Source: JBFHNV01 sp965365655
GTDB lineage: Bacteria; Pseudomonadota; Gammaproteobacteria; HK1
DNA length: 29,379 bases
Reading direction: 5' to 3'
Assembly (NCBI GenBank): GCA_965365655.1
Contig: CBDUCN010000020.1
Location: 1-29,379 of the forward strand
In this document: positions 1-5,391 of the stretch, piece after piece
How the letters are laid out: every line of letters begins with the position of its first letter
How positions within the stretch are numbered: the stretch's first letter is position 1
Position numbers and translations under genes: made by a program
Notes under the pieces: model-generated
What the model was told of the DNA's origin: nothing
The model's database searches: none
Seen by the model: the letters and a program-made list of their open reading frames with translations, nothing else

Positions 1-54
1 GTGCTGCGCGAGCTGTTCGAGGTGCGCGACGCGGCGGCGCCGCCGGCGGGCTGA
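1..54 (+). CDS. 3' end of an unidentified gene (partial)
   Basis: The first 54 bases read as 17 codons ending in TGA and encode VLRELFEVRDAAAPPAG. The codons are ordinary for this GC-rich genome. The stop is followed by a perfect inverted repeat, which fits the end of a transcription unit. Too little is present to name the family, and the upstream part lies outside the window. Confidence 0.5.
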   Translation: MLRELFEVRDAAAPPAG

Positions 55-68
55 CACGACCGCGGCGC

Positions 69-102
69 GCCGCGCCCGGGCGATGCATGGCACGGGCGCG
101 GC
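69..102 (+). terminator. hairpin after the partial gene (possible terminator)
   Basis: GCCGCGCCCG (69-78) and CGGGCGCGGC (93-102) are perfect 10-bp reverse complements around a 14-nt loop that contains ATGCAT. It begins 14 bases after the stop codon of the partial gene. No T-run follows, so intrinsic termination is uncertain. It may instead be a processing or Rho-assisted end. Confidence 0.35.
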
Positions 103-339
103 AGGATATCGGAGCGTGCCCCGTGCGCCGCGGCGCGCCGCATTCGTGATCGGTCAGCGGGGTCCCGGGGGTGGCCCGCCCGGCACGGGCCGCGGGGACA
201 CGCTGTGAGTACATCCCGGTACGCTCGACGGCCGCATCCATGCGGCCGACGGTCCCCGCGACCCGCACCGGACCGGCCTGTCCGAACACCAATGCGGCGC
301 AACGTCGGTATCGTCCGACGGCCCGCCGGCGCGTGCCGG

Positions 340-807
340 CTATCCCTCGAAGGCCGCGAAGCGCATGCGCCCGCCCGCCGCCTCGACGAGCTCGCGCACC
401 CGCGCCTCGTCACGCGGCTCGCCGAGAAACAGCAGCTCGAGCCCCGGCAGGCGGGCGTCGCGCCGCGCCGCGAACGCGTCCTCGATCACCTGCAGCGTCT
501 TCTCGGCGTCGGCGCCGGTGACCAGCAGCCGCAATGATCCGGTCTCCGCGCGCGCGAGCCGGGCGGCGAGGTCGCTCGCGATCGGCGACGGTCCGGCGAG
601 GCTGCCCAGGTTCACGAACAGGCTGTCTCCGAGGCTGCCGGCGGAGTGCACCACGAGGTATTCGAAGCGGCCGCCGAACGCGTGGCTCGCGGCCTCGAGG
701 CGCAGGTCCGTGTCGTCGGGCGGCGCCTGCAGCGCCGTGCAGCCGGCGAGCAGCGCGAGCAGCGCTACCGCGAGGGCGGCGGCCGGTGTGGCGGGGAGGA
801 GTCGCAC
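340..807 (-). CDS. small lipoprotein of unknown function
   Basis: A 155-residue protein with a GTG start. The N-terminus is a lipoprotein signal: a hydrophobic run (residues 10-22) followed by LLAGC, so it is probably lipidated at the Cys and held at a membrane facing the periplasm. The mature part has a mixed alpha/beta pattern. It includes FEYLVVHSAG, then GSLRLLVTGADAEKTLQVIE, and near the end LPGLELLFLGEP. This suggests a small globular domain, but I do not recognise the family. It is divergent from another small lipoprotein at 861, with 53 bp between the start codons. No clear Shine-Dalgarno sequence precedes the GTG. Coding is supported by the lipobox and normal amino-acid composition; the overlapping plus-strand frames are Arg/Pro/Ser-rich shadows. 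Confidence 0.75.
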   Translation of the reverse strand: MRLLPATPAAALAVALLALLAGCTALQAPPDDTDLRLEAASHAFGGRFEYLVVHSAGSLGDSLFVNLGSLAGPSPIASDLAARLARAETGSLRLLVTGADAEKTLQVIEDAFAARRDARLPGLELLFLGEPRDEARVRELVEAAGGRMRFAAFEG

Positions 808-830
808 GGGTGCGTCGCGGGAATCGTGCG

Positions 831-844
831 CGGTGGGTCCACCG
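831..844. promoter_or_regulatory. operator-like palindrome between divergent lipoprotein genes
   Basis: CGGTGG-GT-CCACCG is a perfect 6-bp inverted repeat with a 2-bp spacer. It abuts the -10-like TATAGT of the 861 gene and is the only palindrome of note in the 53-bp divergent region. A regulator bound here could control both lipoprotein genes. That is inference from position and symmetry. Confidence 0.3.
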
Positions 845-845
845 C

Positions 846-851
846 TATAGT
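846..851 (+). promoter_or_regulatory. candidate -10 box (TATAGT) for the lipoprotein at 861
   Basis: TATAGT matches the sigma-70 -10 consensus at five of six positions and is one of the few AT-rich hexamers nearby. Transcription would start about 858, leaving only a few untranslated bases before the ATG at 861. No good -35 box is seen at the usual distance. Confidence 0.4.
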
Positions 852-860
852 GTTGAGCCC

Positions 861-1322
861 ATGAGCGGATTGCAACGTGCTGCGGCGGGCCGGGCTGCGC
901 GCGCCCTCGCGGCGCCCGCCGCGGTCGTGCTCGCGGCCGTGCTCGCAGCGTGCTCCGCGCCGTATGACCCGGAGCCGCCGCGTGACGAGCCGTTGCGCGT
1001 CGTGAAGGTGGCGTCGCCGCTGGACATGGAGTCCAGCTACCGGCGGCTGTACACGCGACTCGACGGGTGCCTGTCCGGAATCGGCTATCACGTGCTGCCG
1101 CGCTTCGACCGCGCGGCCGGCCACGCGTGGCTGCTGGTGACGCAGGGGCTGCGCCTGGAGAGCTACGCGTTCCTGGTCAGCAGCTTCGCGGCGCGCTTCG
1201 ACGTTTACGCCGACGCGCCCGGCGCGCGCGTCGAGATCACGCAGCGCGATGCCGGGCTGCAGCCGCTGGTCGACGCGGCGCCGGCGTGGCTGCGCGGGGA
1301 GCACGCGCGCTGCGCGGACTGA
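861..1322 (+). CDS. small lipoprotein of unknown function
   Basis: A 153-residue protein beginning MSGLQRAAAG. A positively charged start (several Arg within the first 16 residues) is followed by an Ala/Val/Leu run and the lipobox VLAAC, so lipidation at the Cys is expected. The mature domain contains SSYRRLYTRLDGCL, then HAWLLVTQGLRLESYAFLVS and FDVYADAPGARVEIT, an alpha/beta pattern typical of small periplasmic domains. It ends AWLRGEHARCAD; two mature Cys residues might pair. The ATG at 861 is chosen because the signal peptide begins directly there; upstream codons in the frame are Arg-rich. No Shine-Dalgarno sequence is visible, and the candidate -10 box lies only 9 bases before the ATG. 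The gene diverges from the lipoprotein at 340-807. Family unknown. Confidence 0.75.
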   Translation: MSGLQRAAAGRAARALAAPAAVVLAAVLAACSAPYDPEPPRDEPLRVVKVASPLDMESSYRRLYTRLDGCLSGIGYHVLPRFDRAAGHAWLLVTQGLRLESYAFLVSSFAARFDVYADAPGARVEITQRDAGLQPLVDAAPAWLRGEHARCAD

Positions 1323-1554
1323 GCGCCGGCTGCGCGGCCCGGGCGTTCACGGACGCGCCGCACCGCCCGCTGCTCCGCCGCCGCGTCGGCGCCGGCCCGG
1401 AGGTCGTATTCGCGGCGCGCCCGGCCACGGCGACGCGAGTTCCGCTTCGCCGCCAGCGCTGCGCCCGCGCACCCGCGTGTCGGCCCGGGCGTTGCCGGCG
1501 CGGTCCGGCCGCTCCTGCCAACGCGCCGCGCCCATGGCCGGCCCGGGGCGCGCG

Positions 1555-1572
1555 CGTAGGCGTGCGCCTACG
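1555..1572. repeat. near-perfect 18-bp palindrome
   Basis: CGTAGGCG (1555-1562) and CGCCTACG (1565-1572) are perfect reverse complements separated by TG. The 2-bp centre is too tight for a good RNA loop with all pairs formed, so a dimeric protein-binding site is as likely as a hairpin. A second small palindrome (CGGTC-GT-GACCG, 1571-1582) overlaps its right end. Confidence 0.5.
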
Positions 1573-1647
1573 GTCGTGACCGCCGCCGGCTGACACCGGC
1601 GCCGCCGCGAACGGATGGCCCGCGGCGCGTGACCGCGGCAGCATGAC

Positions 1648-1690
1648 CCCCGTGCACCGACGCGGCCAGGGACGGCCACGGTGCACGGGG
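1648..1690. repeat. 12-bp inverted repeat, 19-nt loop, upstream of the QueC-like gene
   Basis: CCCCGTGCACCG (1648-1659) and CGGTGCACGGGG (1679-1690) are perfect reverse complements. The motif CAGGGACGGCC occurs inside the loop (1667-1677) and again 31 bp later (1698-1708). The structure ends 55 bases before the ATG at 1746. It could be an RNA stem of a leader or a paired protein-binding site. No known riboswitch class is recognised. Confidence 0.5.
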
Positions 1691-1745
1691 ACCGGGTCAG
1701 GGACGGCCCGGCAAGGCGAGACCCACGGAGGGGACCCGGCGGCTC

Positions 1746-2885
1746 ATGGACGGACCGGCGCTCACCTTGAACGGCCGCCCCCGCATCCGCGGGGGCGGCG
1801 CCCTGTGCGCACGCGGCCGCGTCACCCGCTCGCTGGTGCTGTGGAGCGGCGGGCTGGACAGCACCTATGCGTTGCTGCGCCTGCTGCGCGAGAGCGACGA
1901 CGCGGTGTTCAGCCACCACGTGCGCATCGAACGCGGCGCGCGGGCCGGAGCGGCGGCGCGGCGTGCCGACTACGAGGCGGCGGCCGTGCAGCGCCTGCTC
2001 GCGCCGCTGCAGGAGACCGCGCGCCCGTTCCACCACGGCACGTCGCGGGTGGACCTCGGTGGCCTGGGTGGGGCGGCCTGCGCGATCACCGGCGAGGCGG
2101 CGCTGCTCGGGTTCCTCGCGGCCCACGCCGCGATGGCCCACGGCTTCACGCCGTTCGACCGCGTGCTCGTGGGCGTCAACGGCGATGCCGATCCCGGCTG
2201 GCAGCCCGACACCGCAGCCTGCGCGCTGCGCCGGGCGCGCCTGGCCCGCGCGCTGCGCGCGGCCTGGGGCTGCGACGAGGTGCCATTCATCTACCTGTGG
2301 GAGCCGCGCCCTGCAAAGGCCGCGATGCGCGACTACCTGGGTGACGCGATCGCGTCGCGCATCGCGTCCTGCCTGCGGCCGCGTCCGGCGGGCGAGGACG
2401 ACGCGGCGCTGGTGCCGTGCGGCGAGTGCGCGAAGTGCGCGTGGGACGCGCGACGTCCGCCCACGGCCGCGACCCCGGCGCCCACGGCGGGGCGCGGCGT
2501 GGCCGCGGGCACCGGCCTCGAAACCGCTCCTGCCGGGGACGCCGCGTCGAGTGCACCGGCGGGCCACGGCGCGTGCGGCCTCGTCCCCGCCGGCGCAGCG
2601 TCCCGCGCGCGCTCCGGAGCCGGCGGCGCTGCCGACCCCGGCGAGTCGTCTTCCGCGCGCGGCGGCGAGCCGTCGCCGGCGTGCACCGCTGCGTCGTCTC
2701 CGCCGTGCGTCAGCGGGTCGCACCCTGCGCGCGTCAGCGAATCGTCCCCTGCGCGCGTCAGCGCGACGCCCCCGGGCGGCGCAGCAGCACCGTCACCGCC
2801 CCCGTTCCGCCGTCTCGTGTCGGCGCTGAGCAGAACGCGAGCACACGGGGATCCAGCCGAAGCCAGCGATCCACCTGCGCCTTGA
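1746..2885 (+). CDS. QueC-like PP-loop ATP pyrophosphatase with long disordered tail
   Basis: The first 237 residues resemble QueC, which makes the nitrile 7-cyano-7-deazaguanine (preQ0) using ATP. Visible are the PP-loop SGGLDST (34-40), GVNGDADPGWQPD (143-155) aligning with the QueC 'GVxxxDxxxYPD' segment, and a zinc-site Cys set: C209 plus CGECAKC (C225, C228, C231). E. coli QueC is 231 residues and ends soon after this Cys cluster. Here 142 more Ala/Pro/Ser/Gly-rich residues follow, with an 8-residue repeat, and they run 128 bp antisense into the Smr gene. The tail may be a disordered extension or simply read-through after a lost stop. The ATG has GGAGGGG about 12 bases upstream; no other plausible start precedes the PP-loop. 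No queD, queE or folE lies nearby, so the role (queuosine, DNA modification, or a defence-type QueC homologue) is unknown. Confidence 0.65.
   Translation: MDGPALTLNGRPRIRGGGALCARGRVTRSLVLWSGGLDSTYALLRLLRESDDAVFSHHVRIERGARAGAAARRADYEAAAVQRLLAPLQETARPFHHGTSRVDLGGLGGAACAITGEAALLGFLAAHAAMAHGFTPFDRVLVGVNGDADPGWQPDTAACALRRARLARALRAAWGCDEVPFIYLWEPRPAKAAMRDYLGDAIASRIASCLRPRPAGEDDAALVPCGECAKCAWDARRPPTAATPAPTAGRGVAAGTGLETAPAGDAASSAPAGHGACGLVPAGAASRARSGAGGAADPGESSSARGGEPSPACTAASSPPCVSGSHPARVSESSPARVSATPPGGAAAPSPPPFRRLVSALSRTRAHGDPAEASDPPAP
1774..1799 (+). repeat. strong hairpin inside the 5' end of the QueC-like gene
   Basis: GCCGCCCCCGC (1774-1784) and GCGGGGGCGGC (1789-1799) are perfect 11-bp reverse complements around a 4-nt loop (ATCC). 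It lies 28 bases after the proposed start codon and before the conserved PP-loop. There is no T-run, so it is not a classic terminator. It could slow translation, or show that the true start is further downstream. Confidence 0.5.
2707..2778. repeat. three tandem 24-bp repeats at the end of the Smr gene
   Basis: GCGTCAGCG begins units at 2707, 2731 and 2755, exactly 24 bp apart. The first two units share most of their remaining bases (ending CCTGCGC) and the third diverges in its second half. On plus they encode an 8-residue repeat in the QueC-like tail (RVSESSPA and variants). On minus each unit carries an in-frame TGA, and the one in the third unit is the actual stop of the Smr gene (2758-2760). 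Confidence 0.7.
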
Positions 2886-3309
2886 GCACCGGCGCGGCGT
2901 CGCGCGAGCCGAATCCCTTGCCGGTGATCACCCGCACGCAGCGCCGTCCGTGCGCCTCGCACTCGGCGAGGAAGCGTGCGAGCGCGTAGCGAGCGCCGTC
3001 CACGCGCATGCCGTGCAGGTCCAGGGTCTCCTCGACCGGCACGCCGCCGCGGGCCAGCCGGCGCAGCAGCCGCGTCTGCACGCCGCCGCGGGTGAAGTGC
3101 TGGCGATCGCCGAAGCCGGGCGCGGCGTCGTCGATGCCGTCCGGCATCAGCGCGTCGGACACCGCGTCCGCGACGGGGCGCGGCCGCGGACGTGCGGGCG
3201 GCGACGGCGGCGCGGGCGCGACCCGGTCGTCGTGCAGGCGGCGCACGCCGTCCATGACGCTGCGAAACAGCGCCGCATCCTCGTCCGGAATGCGCCGGCC
3301 CGATGCCAT
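2758..3309 (-). CDS. Smr (MutS2-type) domain protein
   Basis: A 183-residue protein. The C-terminal half is an Smr domain: LDLHG (residues 96-100), ITGKGFGS (128-135) and GGTGAVTVLLRR (167-178) are the three conserved blocks. The N-terminal half is charged and proline-rich (residues 31-45), as in stand-alone gammaproteobacterial SmrA/SmrB proteins of about 180-190 residues. Smr domains are endonuclease folds; E. coli SmrB cleaves mRNA at collided ribosomes. Whether this one is SmrA- or SmrB-like cannot be settled by eye. The Smr loop reads TGKG rather than the HGHG of E. coli SmrB. It lies downstream of msrP-msrQ on the same strand, with 178 bp between. Its stop is inside a set of 24-bp repeats, and the 3' end overlaps the tail of the convergent QueC-like frame. 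Confidence 0.9.
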   Translation of the reverse strand: MASGRRIPDEDAALFRSVMDGVRRLHDDRVAPAPPSPPARPRPRPVADAVSDALMPDGIDDAAPGFGDRQHFTRGGVQTRLLRRLARGGVPVEETLDLHGMRVDGARYALARFLAECEAHGRRCVRVITGKGFGSRDAAPVLKAQVDRWLRLDPRVLAFCSAPTRDGGTGAVTVLLRRPGASR

Positions 3310-3487
3310 CGGAAACTCCCGTCGTCAGCGCCGCAGTTTCGCCAGCGCTGCCGGCCCCGTCAAAGCGCGCCGCGCGTGCAGTCCGCGACGCGCGCGGAGC
3401 ACGTGAATGCTTCGCGCGCCGTCGCGGGACGCCGGCCGCCGCGTCCAGGCAGTATCGCAGCACGCGCGGTGAACGATTGACGAGCTC

Positions 3488-4108
3488 TCAGCTCGCGATG
3501 GCCGCGCGCAGCCGCCCGAGTCTGCGCGACAGCGGCGGCGCGCGCAGCGCGAGCAGCACCGCGAGCACCGCGGCGTAGATCAGCGGCTCGCGGTAATCCG
3601 CCTTCACCAGCCACAGGAAGTGGAGCACGCCGGCGATCGCGGCGGGGTAGACCAGCCGGTGCAGGCGCTGCCAGCGCCGCCCGCCGAGGCGGCGGATCAT
3701 CGCGTTGGTGGAGGTCAGCGCGAGCGGCAGCAGCAGGCAGAAGCCGGTGAAGCCGGCGGTGATGTAGAGCCGCTTCGCGATGTCTTCCCAGATGTAGGCG
3801 AGGCTGAAGAACGCGTCCAGCACGACGTAGGTGAGCACGTGCAGGCACAGGTAGAAGAACGCGTACAGGCCCAGCATCCGGCGCACGCGCATCACCGAGC
3901 CGTTTCCGGTGAGCTTGCGCAGCGGCGTCACCGCGAGCGTCGCGAGCAGCAGCCGCAGCGTCCACTCGCCCGTGAAGTGCGTGATGGTCTCGACCGGGTT
4001 GGGCCCGAGACCGCCGGTGGCTGCGGCGTAGGCCAGCCAGCCCGCGGGTACCGCGCACAGCACGAACAGCGCCGGCTTCGCGACCCGCACCGCCCGGCTC
4101 ACCGGCAC
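3488..4108 (-). CDS. msrQ: MsrQ, haem-binding membrane subunit of protein-methionine-sulfoxide reductase
   Basis: A 206-residue integral membrane protein of the MsrQ (YedZ) family. It passes electrons from the respiratory chain to the periplasmic molybdenum enzyme MsrP, which repairs oxidised methionines in envelope proteins. Hydrophobic segments are clear from about residues 10-32, 48-62, 80-103, 114-134 and 148-200, matching the six-helix ferric-reductase-like fold. Conserved-looking His residues in transmembrane contexts (ITHFTGEW, YLCLHVLTY, LHRLVYP, VLHFLWLVKADYREP) are candidate haem ligands. It follows msrP by 37 bp on the same strand, the usual msrPQ operon. Length is normal (E. coli 211). 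The start is placed at MPVSRAVRVAKPAL, where the first helix begins. Confidence 0.95.
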   Translation of the reverse strand: MPVSRAVRVAKPALFVLCAVPAGWLAYAAATGGLGPNPVETITHFTGEWTLRLLLATLAVTPLRKLTGNGSVMRVRRMLGLYAFFYLCLHVLTYVVLDAFFSLAYIWEDIAKRLYITAGFTGFCLLLPLALTSTNAMIRRLGGRRWQRLHRLVYPAAIAGVLHFLWLVKADYREPLIYAAVLAVLLALRAPPLSRRLGRLRAAIAS

Positions 4109-4145
4109 GCCGCCCGAACTGCCAACCCGCTTTTCCGGCGCGCGG

Positions 4146-5117
4146 TCAGAAGTGCTTCTTCAGGTCCATGCCCGCGTACAGGCTGCCCACCTCGTCCGCG
4201 TAGCCGTTGAACATCGGCGTCGGGATGCGGAACAGCTCGCCGACGCGGCGCTCGCTGTGCTGGCTCCAGCGCGGATGGTCCACCTCCGGGTTCACGTTCG
4301 AGTAGAAGCCGTACTCGTTGGGCGCGGCGATGTTCCAGCTCGTCGGCGGCTCCTCCTCGGTGAAGCGGATGGTGACGATCGACTTGATGCTCTTGAAGCC
4401 GTACTTCCACGGCACCATCAGGCGCAGCGGCGCGCCGTTCTGGTTCGGCAGCACCTCGCCGTAGAGACCCGTCACCATCAGCGTCAGCGGATGCATCGCC
4501 TCGTCGATGCGCAGCCCCTCCACGTACGGCCAGTCGAGGATGGGCTGGTTCTGCCCCCGCATCTCGGCGGGGCGGAACACGGTGCGGAACGCGACGTACT
4601 TCGCCTTCGAGTTCGGCTCGAAGCGCTTCAGCATGTCGGCGAGCGGGATCCCGACCCACGGCACGACCATGGACCACGCCTCCACGCAGCGGAAGCGGTA
4701 GATCCGCTCCTCGAGGCGGTGCGGCTTCAGGAAGTCCTCGAGGTCGTACTCGCCGGGCTTGTCGCACTCGCCCAGCACCTTCAGGGTCCACGGCTTCGGC
4801 TTGAAGTCGCCGGAGTACTTCGCCGGGTCGGACTTGTCGGTGCCGAACTCGTAGAAGTTGTTGTAGGTCGTGATCGTCTCCCAGGAGGACAGCTCCTCGC
4901 CGTCCACCCGGTAGTCCGTCTCCACGACGCCGGGCAGCTTGTTGCCCGGGCTCGCCGGATCGCTTGCGAGCGCGCGGGCGGCCGTCGGCGCGAGCCCCGG
5001 CAGCGCGGCCGCGCCGGCGATCGCGCCGGCGCGGGCGATGAAGCGCCGCCGGTCGAGGTAGGTCTCGCGGGGGGTGATCTCGCTGGGCTTGAAGGGGTCG
5101 GGACGCTTGATGAGCAT
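4146..5117 (-). CDS. msrP: MsrP, periplasmic protein-methionine-sulfoxide reductase, molybdopterin subunit
   Basis: A 323-residue member of the sulfite-oxidase-like MsrP (YedY) family, which reduces methionine sulfoxide in periplasmic proteins. The N-terminus has a Tat signal: DRRRFIARAG (22-31) followed by an Ala-rich hydrophobic stretch, so it is exported folded with its molybdenum cofactor. The Mo-ligating Cys is expected at C144 in RFRCVEAWSM. Further family blocks are RPAEMRGQ, NQNGAPLRLMVPWKYGFKSI (conserved cofactor and substrate face) and EVDHPRWSQHSER near the end. Full length (E. coli 334). It is the first gene of the msrPQ pair. The 274 bp upstream, back to purL, has no strong promoter that I can identify. 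Confidence 0.96.
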   Translation of the reverse strand: MLIKRPDPFKPSEITPRETYLDRRRFIARAGAIAGAAALPGLAPTAARALASDPASPGNKLPGVVETDYRVDGEELSSWETITTYNNFYEFGTDKSDPAKYSGDFKPKPWTLKVLGECDKPGEYDLEDFLKPHRLEERIYRFRCVEAWSMVVPWVGIPLADMLKRFEPNSKAKYVAFRTVFRPAEMRGQNQPILDWPYVEGLRIDEAMHPLTLMVTGLYGEVLPNQNGAPLRLMVPWKYGFKSIKSIVTIRFTEEEPPTSWNIAAPNEYGFYSNVNPEVDHPRWSQHSERRVGELFRIPTPMFNGYADEVGSLYAGMDLKKHF

Positions 5118-5391
5118 GGGGTGATCCTGTGGATTCGCGGGGCCCTGACGGCCCGTGGTCGGGGCAGCTTACGTGCCGGGCCGGCCTGCCCGTGCTGCGC
5201 CGGCGCCGGATACGCGGTGCGCGCCCGGCGCGCTCCGTGCGCGTCGCGGCCGTGCCGCGAGCCGCGCCGCCCGTGCAGCCGCTTCGCGGCCGGCTACCTG
5301 CAGGGACAGAGCGCGGGCGGGTTGGTTCCCGCGGCCGCCGTCCAGCGCATTGCCGTCTCTACAGGTACGCTCGCCGCGCCGGCGCGCCGCG

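Larger units (their letters stand above)
1323..1745. other. 423-bp non-coding stretch rich in inverted repeats
   Basis: No frame here looks like a protein; the open frames on both strands are Arg/Ala/Pro-rich shadows. The right half is packed with inverted repeats: 1555-1572 (8-bp arms), 1571-1582 (CGGTC-GT-GACCG), 1585-1600 (GCCGG/CCGGC) and 1648-1690 (12-bp arms), followed by a further 11-bp hairpin inside the next gene (1774-1799). An 11-bp direct repeat is also present (1667 and 1698). The left half (1323-1550) shows nothing definite. The stretch is probably the leader and control region of the QueC-like gene, perhaps with the end of the lipoprotein transcript. Confidence 0.5.

Noticed and set aside
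1555..1745. preQ1 riboswitch upstream of the QueC-like gene
   Set aside because: The small hairpin plus A-rich pseudoknot tail of preQ1-I is absent, and the region is far more GC-rich and longer than known classes.
1347..2723. 458-codon frame on minus opposite the QueC-like gene
   Set aside because: Arg/Ala/Gly-rich throughout with no motif; the plus-strand frame has the PP-loop and zinc Cys set.
2707..2778. CRISPR-like array
   Set aside because: The units are directly adjacent with no unique spacers, only three copies, and lie over a gene end. They are a simple tandem repeat.
1746..3309. Qat or type IV CBASS defence island
   Set aside because: Only the QueC-like protein is present. No QatA/B/D, CD-NTase, effector or glycosylase-like partner is encoded nearby; the flanks are housekeeping genes.
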